Notes under the pieces: model-generated
What the model saw: the letters and a program-made list of their open reading frames with translations, nothing else
What the model was told of the DNA's origin: nothing
Databases searched by the model: none
Assembly: GCA_014529385.2 (NCBI GenBank)
Contig: CM043944.1
Coordinates: 88,812,884-88,876,883 of the forward strand
Length of the DNA: 64,000 nucleotides
Origin: Adiantum capillus-veneris
Lineage: Eukaryota > Streptophyta > Polypodiopsida > Polypodiales > Pteridaceae
Reading direction: 5' to 3'
Shown here: positions 24,397 through 39,802 of the stretch, in pieces
How the letters are laid out: each line of letters starts with the position of its first letter
Position numbering within the stretch: the first letter of the stretch is position 1
Made by a program: the position numbers and the translations under genes

Positions 24397-27300
24397 ATGT
24401 GGGGGATGGTGCACACCTCTGGAGCTTTGGACTTAATAATGGAGTCTTTTTAGACTTGCCTACGGCTTTACCATTATTGAGCCATAAGAAGTCCGAAAGG
24501 AGCTAGCCCTTGGCAACTCTGCTATGTTAGACCTACTCCTCTACTCTCTATAATTAACCACTTTGAGTCGTGGGTGTAGATACTTAGGAGCCAATTTTCA
24601 AAGGCTAAGAGGAGTGGCAACTAAGGTTTTGAATTGCCAAAGCATACACTAAGTACATACATAAAATTTTGTTAACATGGCTGACAATAATCAAGAGAGT
24701 AGAATGAACATTGATAGCTTTGATTTTGCACATGAAGGTGCTAATGATGATGCTCCCATGTTTGTGAATTATCTTGTGACTAGGTTGCAACAAGCTATGG
24801 GCAACCCTACCTTGCAAGCCGAAGTTACTCAACAACTTCGTGCCTATGGAATTTCCCTTCCTCTCCAAGAGGAGAGAGAGCTTAGGAGGCCTCTTGAAGA
24901 GACCCCCAAAATAAGACTCTCTCCCATTCGAGAGGAGGAATCCAAAGAGAAAGAAAGCAATGAAAGTCTAAGTTCTTCTGAAGATGTGGCTCCACGAAGA
25001 AGGCGGTCTAGACGATTGCCTACTCCTCACAAGAGGAAAAGAGCAACCCATAGTCCTTCTCCTCATCACTCTGAAAGGCAAGAGAGGAAACAAAGGAAGA
25101 AAAGGGCTAGGAAGAGGTCACCCTCTTCTCCTTCTTCTTCACCTTCCTCCTCTTTTGATGAAAGTTATGGCTATTCTCCTAGAGAATACAAGAGGGGAGG
25201 ACATCGCAAATCATTCCTGCATGGCGAAGGTCACAAAAGCTAAAGAAGTTCAAGGAGGGAGCAAAGAGTATCTCTTTTCTCACCTACGATGGCACCTTTG
25301 GTGCTACCGACAAAGTCTTGGCCTTCATCCAGCAATTTGACGCGGCCTTTGGGGACGAGGGCTTCACAGAGTCCTCCAAGCTACGTCATGTAGCTATGCA
25401 CTTCCAAAAATCAGCTCGTCAATGGTGGGCTAGCCTTCGTGGCAATGGAGAAGCCCCAAAGACATGGAAAACTCTACGAGTTTCCATCATGAAGCAATTT
25501 CTGCCAAGCGATACTAAAGATAAAGTTCTTACCGAATGGCGCGGCTTGAAGCTTCTCTCTCATGAGTCTATCAACAAGTTTTGGGATTTACATCTCAAAG
25601 CTACTGTCTTTCAAAAGATAGACTTTGCCGAGCAAAGACAGCAATTCTGTGCGGGATTACCTAAAGAGATGGCCGAATACATCAACTCTCAACGGCCCGG
25701 TACTATTACCGAAGTAATCCACCACACCATGGTTGCTTCACGCATCAATTTCCATCAAGGGGCTAGACGTAATGTCAAGCCCATGGAAACAAAGGAAGAA
25801 AAGGGCTAGGAAGAGGTCACCCTCTTCTCCTTCTTCTTCACCTTCCTGCTCTTCTGATGAAAGCTATGGCTATTCTCCTAGAGAATACAAGAGGGGAGGG
25901 CATCGCAAATCATTTCCTGCATGGCAAAGATCACAAAAGCTAAAGAAGATCAAGGAGGGAGGAAAGAGTATCTCTTTTCTCACCTATGATGGCACCTTTG
26001 GTGCTACCAACAAAGTGTTGGCCTTCATCCACTAATTTGATGTGGCCTTTGGAGACGAGGGCTTCACAGAGTCCTCCAAGCTACACCATGTAGCTATGCA
26101 CCTACAAAAATCATCTTGTCAATGGTGGGCTAGCCTTCCTAGCAACGACGAAGCCCCAAAGACATGGAAAACTCTACGAGTTTCCATCATCAAGCAATTT
26201 CTTGCAAGCGAGGCAAAGGACAAAGTGCTTACCGAATGGCGCAGCTTGACGCTTCTCTCCCATAAATCTATCCACAAGTTTTGGGATTTACATCTCAAGG
26301 CTACTGTCTTTCAAAAGATAGACTTTGCCGAGCAAAGGCAGCAATTTTGTGTGGGATTACCTGAAGAGATGGCCGAATACATCAACTCTCAATGGCCTGG
26401 TACTATTAGCAAAGTAATTCCTCAAACCATGGTTGCTTCACGCATCAATTTCCATCAAGGGGCTAGACGTGATGTCAAGCCCATGGAAAACAAAGACAAA
26501 AATGAGGCAAAAGGGAAAACCAATGTTCAAAATTCTTCCCAAGGCACTTCCAACAACAACAACAACAATTGGTCCAAGGAGAAGGGAGTTTACAAAGGTC
26601 AAAACAAACTCTCTCCTGAAGAGATTGAAGCTTTTTGCAAGGAACATAAGTGTTTCAAGTGTGGGGAGCAAGGACATGGCTATCGTTCTTGCCCCAAGAA
26701 GATACTCGCAATGAGACTCCTAGGGCTTCCACCATCGAAGCTCCAAAAGAGGATGCTCATTGCAAAGGATCATCACTTTCCTATGCTTGGGGAAAGGTAA
26801 GAGAGCATGATTCCTTCATCTTGTTTGACACTGGCTCTACTCACAACTTCATATCAACGGAGTTGGCAACCAAATTGGGCATTCAAGCTTTTGAGATGGG
26901 AGATATGGTAATGGCTGATGTAGCTTTCAAGGGACAGCAAGCCTCCATTACTCCCTTGATTGGGAAGTTGAGGTTTCATGTCCAAAGCTATGTCGACAAA
27001 GAAGACTTCTTCATCTCTCCTCTCCAACATGAGGATGCTATCCTAGGGGCGCCATGGTTTGATCGCAGGGCTGCCAACATGAAGTTCCCTGAAAGGAGAA
27101 TCTACTTCATCTACTACAGGGGAAAGAACATGTATATAGATACTAGTGAGCGTGGTTGTACTATTCAAATCCTCTTGCTTTTGATAAGTCAATGAAGAGC
27201 TCAGTTTCTGTGTACATGATTTTTGTCAGAGTCTCTAAAAGATCCTAATGTTTCATCAAATGTAAATGGTAGGAATCAAGAAGAGTTAGACTTGTCTAAT

Positions 27301-30300
27301 TTTCTAAAAGGATTCCAAGATGTGTTCATTGATGATATCCCTATGGACTTACCTCCAAAATGAGGGGATGATGACCATCGCTTGAGCTCCTTCTAGGAAG
27401 CTCACCGCCTAACAAGCCTTCTTATCGAGTCTCACAAGCTCCACAAGAGGAGCTCATGAGGCAAGTACAAGAATTGGTAGACAAAGGGATGGTGAGGCCT
27501 AGTTCCTCTCCCTTTTGTTCTCCAGTCCTTTTAGTGCAAAAGAAAGATGGTGCATGCTGTATGTGTGTGGACTATCGAGCACTAAACCATACCACTATCA
27601 AAAACAGATTTCCCGTGCCTCGGGCAGAAGATCTGTTTGATAAGCTACAAGGCTCTACCTAATTTAGTAGGATTGACTTTAAGAGTGGCTATCATCAAAT
27701 AAGGATAGTGGATGAAAATATCCTAAAGACCGTGTTTTGCACAACGTTTGGTCTTTATGAATATCTAGTCATGCCTTTTAGCTTGACTAATGCACCAGCT
27801 ACGTTCGATCGTCTAATGAAGAAAATTTTTAGACCTTACCATAAATTCACTGGAGTGTTCTTTGATGATATCATCATCTGCTCCAAGTCTTTGGAGGAAC
27901 ATAAGCAACATCTCCAAGTGATTTTTCAAGCATTGAGGGAGAATAAGCTTTTTCTCAACCAAAAGAAAAGTGAATTTTTCCTGCAAGAGATTCAATACTT
28001 AGGTCATATTATCTCTCAAGGATGGTATCCGTATGGATCCATCAAAGTTAGAGGTAATAAAAGCATGGCCTAACCCAAGGAATCTACATGAGCTAAGAAG
28101 TCTTATTGGTATGTGTGCATACTATAGACTCTTCATAGCAAAATTCTCTCAAGTAGTAGGACCACTACATGACTTAACTAAGAAGAACATTAAGTATGCA
28201 TGGACTGCTAAGGAGCAAAATGCTTTTGATAAAGCTCAAAGAGAAGCTTACTTCCCAACCAGTCCTTCTACTTTCGGATCTCTCAAAGCCATTTGAGGTC
28301 CAATGTGATGCTTGTGGTGATTGCCTTGGAGCAGATTTGCTTCAAGAAGGGCATGCCATAGCATATGAGAGCCGATGGCTCAATACCGATGAATGAGTCT
28401 TGGGCATTTATGAGAAAGAGATTTTAGCTGTTCTACATGCCCTAGACACATGGAAGCACTACTTAGTGGCGAGTCCATTCATTCTACAAATTGATCACCA
28501 AAGTCTCAAGTATTTTATGACGCAAACGAAGCTTTCTGACAAACAAATGAGGTGGGCAAATTTTCTTTCGCAATTTAATTTTCATATTTCTCACATTGCT
28601 AGTAAGCACAATCAAGTGGCCGATGCACTTTCACAACGACCAAAAGTTAATGCGGTGTCTATAGCTACTCACAATGATCTATCTTCTATGATAGATGAGT
28701 ATGCTACTGACCCTGACTTTAGAGACATAATGTCAGCCCTTGCTTACGGGAAGAAAGAGGAACCATTCACCTTGGAGGATGGTTATCTTCTCCACGGAAA
28801 TAGGCTATGTGTTACACATTCCCTTCGTGAGAAAGTTATGTATGAATCCCATGCTCCTCCATATGCGGGGCATAGAGGTATTTAACCCACTCTCCAAGGA
28901 GTAGAGACATATTTTATTGGCCTACCGTGAAAGTGGACATACAAGAGTATGTTTCAAAATGTGTAGTATGCCAAAAGACCAAGTACGGTAGAGGGAAGCA
29001 ACTTGGATTACTCCAGCCATTGCCTATACCAAATTCACCATGAGAGAGTATATCCATGGATTTCATCTTTGGATTACCCAAGTCTATCCATGGGAATACG
29101 AGAATATGGACAATAATGGACAGGTTTAGCAAGCAAGCACATTTTATTCTTGTCAAAAAGACTATTAAGGCACATCAAATGGCAACTCTGTTCATATCTC
29201 ATATTTTCAAGCACCATGGATTACCCATATCCATCGTGTCAGATAGAGATCCTAGAATGACCAATAATTTTTGGAAAGGTCTCTTTGAAAATCTAGGAAC
29301 AAGATTGAATTTCTCTTTGGCCTATCACCCACAAACGGATGGCTAAAGTGAGATAACCAATCTCACGATACTCAATCTACTCAAGACTTATGTTACCGAA
29401 GTAGATAAACGCTCACAATGGAAAAAGTATTTACCTATTGTAGAGTATGCCTACAATAATACTTTACATACTTCTACGGGAAAATCACCTTTTGAGATCA
29501 TTGAGGGAAGACCTAAAAGTACCTTTCTACTCAAAGTACATGGGAAGATCTCTTCCCCTGTAGGTGAAGTAGATTCTCCTTTCAGGGAACTTCATGTTGG
29601 CAGCCATGTGATCAAACCATGGCGCCCCTAGGATAGCATCCTCATGTTGGAGAGGAGAGATGAAGAAGTCTTCTTTGTCGACATAGCTTTGGACATGAAG
29701 CCTCAACTTCCCAATCAAGGGAGTAATGGAGGCTTGCTATCCCTTGAAAGCTGAGTCAGAATTACCATATCTCCCATCTCAAAAGCTTGAATGCCCAACT
29801 TGGTGGCCAACTCCGTTTATATGAAGTTGTGAGTAGATCCAGGGTCAAACAAGATGAAGGATCATGCTTTCTTACCTTTCCCCAAGGATAGGAAAGTGAT
29901 GATCCTTTGCAATGAGAATCCTCTTTTGGACCTTCGATGGTGGAAGCCCTAGGAGTCTCATTGCGAGTATTCTTCTTGGGGCAAGAACGATAGCCATGTC
30001 CTTGCTTCCCACACTTGAAACACTTATGGTCCTTGCGAAAAACTTCAAGCTCTTCAGAAGAGAGTTTGCTTTTCCTTTCTAAACTCTCTTCTCCTTGGAC
30101 CGATTGTTGTTGTTGTTGTTGGAAGTGCCTTGGGAAGAATTTTGAACATTGGTTTCCCCCTTTGCATCATTTTTGTCTTTGTTTTCCATGGGCTTGACAT
30201 TACGTCTAGCCCCTTGATGAAAATTGATGCGTGAAGGTACCATGGTGTGATGGATTACTTCGCTAATAGTACCAGGCCGTTGAGTGTTGATGTATTTGGC

Positions 30301-33300
30301 CATCTCTTCAGGTAATCCCACACAGAATTGCTGCCTTTGCTCGGCAAAGTGTATCTTTTGAAAGATAGTGGCCTTGATTATAGCCGTGACTTACAAGAAT
30401 CTTTTCAAAAGATTAAGGAGGCTATATCCATCTCTCAACAAAGGCAAAAAGCTGTTGCTGATAAGCACAGAAGGTCTTAATGTTCAAAGGAAATGATTGG
30501 GTCTTACTTAAGTTTCCTAAGGCTTGATTAAGGCAAACGACAGGCAGAAATCCTACGGTCCATCAAACGCATTATGCTAAACTAGCAAAAAGATACTATG
30601 GTCCTTTCCAAATCTTGAAGCCCATCAATGAAATGGCTTATCAACTCAAGTTTCCCAACCATTGGCTCATACACAATGCCTTTCATGTAAGCCTACTTAA
30701 GCCCTACAAAGGAGAGCCACCAAGTGAACCAATTATTGAAGACCCTCCCAAAGTCGAAGACCAAGAAGAGGTGCTATAACCCGAAGCTATCACTCAGCAT
30801 GAAGTCAAGGTACTAAGACATGGTAAGAGTATCCGATGATATCTTATTAAGTTCAAAAATTATCTTTTTGAAGATGCTAGATGGATGCAAGGAATATAGC
30901 TTAAGGATAGTATGAACCTTGTCAATGCTTATAATGCTACATTAGAGTAAGCAAATGTACAAATTTATTTTAAATGACTCATGGTTTTGTCTTATAAGAT
31001 TAGTCCTCTTTTTAATTGTGCACAAATTTAACTAGTATGCATGCTTAGAATCATGTTTGTGATGGCAACGTCTCTCAAACACCAAGTAGAATTTGTCACT
31101 CTACTTTGGGTGAACGAAATGGACTAGAGAGTAGACATGCTTGCGGCAGCTATGTCTCCCAAGCACCAAATGGATTAGTCATCCATCTTGAAAAGATGTC
31201 GTAGGGTAAAAAGGGATCCTCTACCCGCTAAGTAAAATTGACTAATGACTAAGGCTTTATCTCTTCTACCTCATAGTCGAGGACGACTATGATTTCAAGA
31301 GAGAGGTAATGTCATAAAATCTAATATCCAATATCTAATATCTAACCAACCCAAATGATTTTCTCATATTAAACTGATCACTTAATGTGGGAGAATAAAC
31401 GGGAACAAGGGTTAAGATATAGACAAGTGCTTATAGATCTAACTCAACACGCGGCCAATGGTGAAGGGGCCCAAATGAGAGATGGTCTATCAAAGAGCAA
31501 GGCTAACCAATGGAGCATATTAGATTCATTGAAGACCTCCAATAATGTGTGTAAAAGTACTTTGACCTTAGGTAAGCTAGGGTTGAGCTTGAGGCGGGAA
31601 CCCGACCCAGCTCGAGCTGCTTGTCGTGCTTGTCATGCTTGATGACTAATGTGCTTGAGGTGCTTGATGATTGAGGTGATTGAGGTGCTTGAGATGCTTG
31701 AGGTGCTTGATGATTGAGATGCTTGAGGTGCTTGACATGCTTGAGATGCTAGGGTTGTACTTGAGGTGAGAACCTAGCCCAAGCTTAAAGTGCTTAAGGG
31801 CCAAGCTTGTGGTGGGAACTGGGCCTATGCATGAGGGGCTTGAGGTGTCAAAAGGTCAAATATTCAATCCCTACAAGGAGGGGGCGAGCCCTACATGAGA
31901 GGGGATGAGAGAGAACACCCACACACTCACACAAGGCATGCATGGTACAAAGAAAGCAAAAGGGACACTTGTCAAGTTCCTCCTCATGTTGCCCTCATGG
32001 TGTGCCTGAAGCCTATTGGTTGGCCATCCAAGGGGTCCAATGATAATTTAGGAGATTTAATTAATTGATTTTGCATTTATCAAGTCCTCTCTCTCAAAGG
32101 GGAAAGGGGGACACTTGTCCCAAGGCTACCCTTGCTGCTTGCAATGCCTCCTACTTGTGATTGGCTAGGCCTGGAGGGGTCCAATGAGCTTCAAGCATGA
32201 GCTACAAGGGGGGGTCGACCCAAGCAAGCTAGGGGGTTGCTTAGGGGGTATACTCCCCCACACACACTTACAAACACTCTCATTGTGTGCTATTTAAAGT
32301 GCAAGAACTCCGTCTCCTTCTCCAAGCAAGTAGAGGTTGAGAGCCTACACCAACACTCTTGGCTATGGAGTGCAAATCCAACCAAGAGCCATGCTTCAAT
32401 CTCCTTCTTATTCATTACTATTCTATTCTTAATGGGAGAAATCATAATACAAATGCCTATTGGAGGGGGGACCGGCTCCACATAAATCCGGTCCTCAACT
32501 ATTGTCATGTTCTCTAAGGTCTCTCCCTTGCAAAATTATTGTTCATGTCAAGTTCAATAATTGCTATGATTATGTTGCTATCTTCAATTGTATTCACCCT
32601 ATATTCTCACAAAGTACTCTCATTAATTTCCGCTACTCTCAAGTTAAATAGGCCAATTTCATTACACAATCTAAGTCTGAAAAAGCATGTACATCTGGTA
32701 GCAATGATCCCCCCTTGGGATAAAACAACCCAAGATGTAAAGTGCCACTCAAGTAGTGAAAGATCTACTAATGACCTCAAAGAGAGAGAGAGAGAGAGAG
32801 AGAGGTTTCAATGTAAGAGAGAAAGGACATGGGTGGGAAAAAGACAATATAAAATTCTAAAATATGTATCATAAACTTTAGTCATCCACCTCTCTTTTTG
32901 GTAAAAATTGCATATTTTAAAAGATAAAAAATAGTAATAGCTTTCTTTAAAAGCCCAACAAAGGCCTTTTTTTTTCACTCTTCGAAGAGCCTTGGTCAAA
33001 CTTGGCTTAAGCCTTAAGCATTTTCTTACAGTGCCAAATAAAGAGGTCTTCATATACCCCATTCACTTCCCAATGCATATGCAAGATGTTATCCCCTGTT
33101 TCTGGTCCATCTTGATCCCATCTGGAAAATGTATTTTTGTGTACGGTCAGCACTTTCTTGGACCAAGTAGCTTTGTTGAGCTCAAAAGGTAATATTGCAT
33201 TGTTGTTCCGTGTTAAAGATAGTGAGTATTTGTAGTGCCTTTGATGAGATACAACATTCCCCTTTGTTGTTTATGAGGGATTCACATGATGGAGGCAAGG

Positions 33301-36300
33301 CCCACCTCCATGCATACTAAAGGATAACTGCTTTGAGGAGCCTAATGTAGAGGCAAGGATAGACTATGCGAGCTCACTGTCACATTTGTTGAGTTGGACC
33401 TAGCCTTTGCTGAGTGCATCTGTTGGGGTATAAAGCCCAATGTGGTCGCCCAAGTAAGTGGGCGGGTCGCTAGGTATGTACACATATTCTTTTGTAAAAA
33501 CCTAATAAGAACTCACTATGCTCTGTACATTACAACAGAGCGAGTTCACCATATCGTCGTGCTCTTCTTCTCGCACTCTCTCTCACGTCGCACTTCTGCT
33601 CGTACTCCTTCAACTGGTATCAGAGCTCAGATCGAGGCTCGGGGCAGCATTGCAGGAGGCTAGAGTCACCAGCTCAGATTGGAGTGAAATTCGACAAGCA
33701 AAGACACGGTCCCAAATCCTGTGGGTGCAACGAAGGGCTCGGTGTTCTCAGAATTTCATTCTGATGTCATCTTGGCCACCGTTCGGCTTCGACAAAGTTC
33801 TGCGCATGCCATTTTTGACTACGTGGTCGCTGCGGGTGCAGATCCGACTCTGCAAATTTGGGGTTTCGGCCTACGACTGCAGGTGCTGAGGATATCGGCA
33901 CTCCCAGAGTGCTGATTCGTGGCTGTCTACACATCGAAGGACGGCTCATAGTTCTTGGAGGTGTGTCACATACGACACAGGCGCATCTACACACATACTG
34001 TAGGCAAGATCCACTAGTTCATCAGGTAGCTTGTGTTTGCTGCTTGATATTCTAGATTTCATCCTGACATTGCAGGCACTTCCACATGGGATGTATTGTT
34101 AGAGATGATGTATGTCTGTTGAGGGTTTGCTGGCTGTGAGTCACGCAGCAAACAACCACCGCAGCGGTTACAGCATACAGTGGGAAATTTGTGGATGTAT
34201 GACTTTGTGGGAAGTCTATGTATTGTCAGATTTACTGCAGCCTTTGTTGAGGGTCGAGTGAGGTTTTATTGAGCTGGGGGATTCTCGAATGTTAAGATCC
34301 TTTCGGTGATACAGGTCTTGGAGCGATCCCTCGAGCACCCTTAGATAGGCAGCTAGGATGTATTGAGTGTGAGTTAGACAGTTGGGATTGCATCTTTGCT
34401 TTACTACCGTTGAGGCATTGTCACAGTCTATGCTTACAGGACAGTGACAAGACAGTGAGAGACAGTACAAGTGCAAGACAGGTTTACCCACAACTTACAG
34501 TGTTAGAGAGACAGTGGTTTTTTGAGCTGTTTTTGGTCCGTTTTTTAGTACACCAGAGCCATTTTACAAAGGAGACTCTGCCAAAATTTCTGCAGAATCT
34601 GAAGCTTTCTTGGTTCATTTGACAGGTTGATATTGGTTCAGAGGTCAGCTTACAGGGGAAACTCTGCCGAATTTTTCCCAGGAAAGTAAACTACTGTGAA
34701 GCGTAGCTATGGTTGGATCATAGGACACTGCTCTTTACAATATCAAGAAGCTGGATGGAACCAATTTTCCATTGTGGAAGAAGCAGATTTGGCACGTGTT
34801 GGTACAAAAGAAGCAGATAAAACCTATAAAGCTCAAGGGGATAAAACCACAAGATATGGATGAAGATGAATGGAGCGAAATGGATGAATTGGCACTTTTT
34901 ACCATTATGCTAACTTTGGTAGAAAGCGTTTACTTCAATGTAGCAGACGAGATGTCGGCTTATCAAGCATGGACAAAGTGAGTGATCTTTATGAGAAGCA
35001 GAGTGCGGCTTCACAGGTATACTGGCTTAAGAAGCTTGTTGACTTGAAGATGAAAGAAGGGACACCTATGCCTAATCATCTGAATGAATTCAACACCATA
35101 CAGTCAGTTGTCAGCTCAAGGTGTCAAGTTTGATGAACCTGTTAGAGCTATGTTCCTGTTGATCACATTGCCGGAAAGTTGGGACACTTTTCGCACAGCT
35201 TTGAGTAATTCTGCACCTCCAGATGGTTTGACCATAGCAGGTGTAGAAGGCAGTCTGCTGAAGAAACCAACAGAAAGACAATGGACAAAGGCAAAGGAAC
35301 AGCCTTAGTTGTCAGAGGAAGGACCAAAGAAAAGTACAAAGGTGGAAAGAGGAATCAGTCTCGTAGCAATTCTCACAGTGCTAAAGGCAAGAGTGACATA
35401 GAATGCTACCATTTGTGCAAGAAGGGTCACATGAAAAGAGACTGCAGAGAATGGAAAGCAGAAAAAGGCAAAGATAAAGTTGAAGACCATGGTGAGAAGA
35501 ACAAGTCCTCAGTGAAGATTCAAGAAATAAATGTGACAAACACTGTTGCAGAGGATGACAGTCTAGTGTCATGAGACATCTACTTCTTGAAGAATACAAT
35601 GGACTCAGCTCTTCTTACAGCATCTGATGGACATGCACTGAGTGACTGGATTATAGACTCAGGGGCATCACTTCATGTGTCTCCAAACAAGGAGTGGTTT
35701 ACCTCTTATGTGACCACTAAAGATCATGTTCGGCTAGGAAATGGGCAGACATGTGAGATCTTAGGTGTTGGAGATGTTCAATTGAAGTTTCAGAATGGCT
35801 CTTCTTTCCCGCTGAAGAATGTGAGACATGTTCCCGCAATTACAAAGAGCTTGATCAGCACAGGTTTACTTGATTATGATGGCTACGTCACCACTTTTGG
35901 ACAGAACATGTGGAAGATATCCAAGGGTTCTATGACAGTAGCACATGGAGTAAAGTCTGGAGGACTTTACATGATTTATGTATCAAATGTCTCTAAAAAT
36001 GTAATCAATGTAACCGAGCAGCCAAACATTTTCTTGTGGCATAGCCGGTTAGGACATATGTCCAAGAAGGGAATGGAAATCTTGTCTCGTTCTGGTTATT
36101 TGCCTGGCTTTTCATTTAATGATTTTGAATTCTGTGAACATTGTCTGTATGGTAAGCAAACACAGCAGCCACATAAGCATAGAAGCAGTAGAAGAGATAC
36201 ACAGTTGGCACTTGTTCATAGTGATTTGTGTGGATCTATGCCTAACCTATCTCTAGGGGGAGCTTCTTACTTTATGACATTTATATATGATTCCTCGAGG

Positions 36301-39300
36301 AAAGTATGGGTTTACTTTCTCAAGCACAAGGATGAAGCTTTTAGTGTTTTCAAAACGTTTGTGACACTTGTGGAGAATCAGAGTGCCAAGAAGCTTAAAT
36401 GCTTACGCACTGACAATGGTGGAGAGTATGTTTCAAAGGCCTTTCAGGACTTTTGTGAGTCAAAAGGTATAAAACGTGAACTTACTGCTCCTTACAATCC
36501 TCCTCAAAGTGGTGTTTCTGAGAGGATGAATAGGACCATACAGGAGAAGGTCAAAAGTATGTTGTCTAATGCACAGCTGCCAAATGGGTTTTGGGCTGAA
36601 GCTGTATCAACAGTTGTTCATCTTATAAATAGATCTCCTAGCAAGGTTTTGCAGAAGGATTCAGTGGCAGAGATGGTATGGTCAGGCAAGGTGCCCTCAT
36701 ACAAGCATCTCAGAGTCTTTGGCTGTGAGACATATACTCACGTTCCAAAGGAATTTAGGAACAAACTTGAGCCAAAGAGTAGAAAGTGCATCTTTCTAGG
36801 CTATGGTAATTCTTGTGAGATGGGGTGCAGACTTTGGGATCCCGAATCCAGAAAGATTATCCGCAACAATGATGTTCACTTTAATGAAGCCAAATATCAT
36901 TCTAAACTAGAAAGGGTTGAGGAGATTAGAAGAGTTGTCTTCCAAGAAGATGGACCAGCACATGCAAGACAAAATGTCAGGGCTCAAGAGGAGCAAGGAC
37001 AGGATAGAGTGGAACCACAAGTTGTGGCTGAGCCTGAGCCACCTATTTTGCGTAGATCTGGACGTATCAGACGACCTCCTGATAGGTTTGTTCCATCTAT
37101 GAACTATGTCATGTTGATTGATTGCAATGAGCCTTCATGTTACAAGGAAGCATTGCAAATGAAGGACTCCGGGGATTGGCAATTGGCCATGCAGTCAGAG
37201 ATGACAGCTCTGCATAAAAACCAGACATGGAAGCTAGTTAAATTACCACAGGGAAAAAAGGCTCTACCTTGTAAATGGGTTTACAGGTATAAGATCACCG
37301 CTCATGATAGTCAGCCAAAGTACAAAGCAAGGCTTGTTGCCAAGGGCTTTAAGCAAGAACAAGGCATTGACTTTGATGAAGTCTTCTCTCCGGTGGTTAA
37401 GATGACTACATTGAGATGCTTTCTTGCATTGGTTTCCATATTAGATTTGGTGTTGCACCAAATGGATGTCAAGATAGCGTTCTTGCATGGTGATTTAGAT
37501 GTGGAAATTTACATGCAGCAGCCAGAAGGGTTTGTTGAGAAAGGGAAGGAAGATTTGGTATGCTAGTTGTTAAAGAGTCTTTATGGCTTAAAACAATCAC
37601 CGAGGGCATGGTACCATAAGTTCCACAAGTTTATGCTTTCTCAAGGCTACAAACGTAGTGAGTTCGATCACTGTCTATATACAAAGAAGGCTAAGGATGG
37701 CAGTTGGCTGATCCTTATTTTGTATGTGGATGACATGTTGATTGCTGGCAAGCACTTGGAAGAAATTTCAGCTTTGAAGTCAAAGATGGCAAAATCGTTC
37801 GACATGAAAGACATGGGTGAGGCAAGTCATATACTTGGTATGCGCATTGAGAGAGACAGATCAAAGAAGTTGATTTGGTTATCTCAAACAGAGTATATTG
37901 ACAAGGTTTTGCAACGTTTCAATATGGAGAAGGGAAAGGCATTGAGTGTTCCATTGCCACCATATGTGAAACTTAGCAAACAAGATTGTCGTGTGTCTGA
38001 GGAAGAACAGGATGAAATGGATAAGATTCCATATGCGTCTACAGTGGGTAGTTTGATGTATGCAATGATTGCTACTCGCCTAGACATTGCATTTGCAGTG
38101 GGAGTAGTAAGTCGATACATGTCAAACCCAGGCAAGAAACATTGGGAGGCAGTGAAAGGAATATTGAGATACCTGAAAGCTACAAAGAGTATGCGTATAT
38201 GCTATGGGAGTCAGGAGCTAAATGTAAAGGGTTTTACAGACTCAGATTATGCAGGTGACTTAGACAACCGAAGGTCTACGTCAGGGTATGTCTTTACATT
38301 GGCTGGTGGAGCAGTATCATGGCGTTCTAGATTACAAGATTGTGTTACTCAGTCTACTACAGAGGCTGAATATGTTGCAGCATCAAAGGCATGCAAAGAA
38401 TCAATTTGGCTTAATCGACTAGTAACAGATTTGGGAATCAAAGAAGAGATGCCTGTGTTATATTGCGATAGTCAGAGTGCTTTACAATTGGCTCGCAATC
38501 CAGTTTATCACTCAAAGACAAAGCATGTGGATGTGAAGTATCATTTCAGCAGGGAAATGCTCGAGGATAAGCAAATTCAGCTTGTCAAAGTTCACACCAC
38601 AGAAAATCCTGTTGATCTACTTACAAAAGGACTTCCCTCAGAGAGCTTTGCGCATTTTCGCAAGCAGTTAGGTGTAGGGTAGTACATCACTTCTCTACAT
38701 CTCTTGTGTATTAGCTTGTATAGTAGCTTCTCTCACACTTAAAGTACCACATTGGACTTTAAGTGGGAGGTTGTTGGGGTATAAAGCCCAATGTGGTCGC
38801 CCAAGTAAGTGGGCGGGCCGCCAGGTATGTACACATATTCTTTTGTAAAAACCTAATAAGAACTCACTATGCTCTGTACATTACAACAGAGCGAGTTCAC
38901 CGTATCGTCGTGCTCATCTTCTCGCACTCTCTCTCGCGTCGCACTTCCGCTCGTACTCCTTCAGCATCCATAGATTGGCCTTGTAGGTATCCCTTTGTTC
39001 TAGCAAGATAGAGAAAAGCATAAGATGCGTAAGACAAGCACCAGATGCAAGATGTGCACAACTTTTTATAAGGAACGACATAGAATATCAAAGCTCATAG
39101 ACTAAGAGTTCAAGATACTTAGCATTTTGTCCACCAAGAAATCCTATTTTTGAAACCTATCTTGAGTACATACTTGACTCTCTATAGGCAATCAAAATAA
39201 TGAGTTTAATGTAGGCCTTAAGGTGAATGGGTCTTACAATTGAGATCCTATTTTTGAAACCTATCATGAGTACATACTTGACTCTCCATCGGCAATCAGA

Positions 39301-39764
39301 ATATGAGATTAATGTAGGCCTTAAGGTGAGCGGGACTTATGATTGAAATCCTATAATGGATGCACAAAATATGATGACTCATGGTATCTTACACTAGATC
39401 CATGAGTTTGGTGCTCGGGGCTAGCATTGGTTGTCCTACATAATAAACGCCAACAAGGAGTGGCCTTGCCAAGCAGTGACCTCACCAAATGACTCGACAG
39501 TGCTAAGTCAACATTTGATATTGCATCCATATTGAGACCATAGTTTGACCCTAAGCATGATTCAATAATTAGTGCATCGTTATTTCTATGATCTGTGCAA
39601 GTTTTCACCTCCTCTGTACTGAAGAAGGGAGAAAGGCCTAACTCGGAGCTAGTTGCAAAGGAGGTACTCTTATTTGTGGCGGTGAAATGGGTCCTTACTT
39701 TTGGGCTTCTTGAAGCACCCTCTTTAAATATATGGCTTCCTACAAGAAGAAAGGAGAGGGGACA

Positions 39765-39802
<38 letters not shown>

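Larger units (their letters stand above)
14839..32666 (+). mobile_element. Ty3/gypsy chromovirus element B (old, rearranged), host of element A
   Basis: The outer limits are set by a perfect 5-bp target duplication CAATC (14834-14838 and 32667-32671) next to the LTR start (TCTCATAAAATC, with TG mutated to TC) and the LTR end (ATTACA). The host site is a copia RNase H codon, and the copia frame rejoins across the element. Inside B are: a truncated 5' LTR (about 14839-14942); a misplaced pol C-terminus/3' UTR piece (14943-15353); a PBS (15356-15367); element A (15495-24396); a duplicated gag; pol with many stops; an inverted gag-PR piece; a second pol C-terminus; and a complete 3' LTR. Confidence 0.9.
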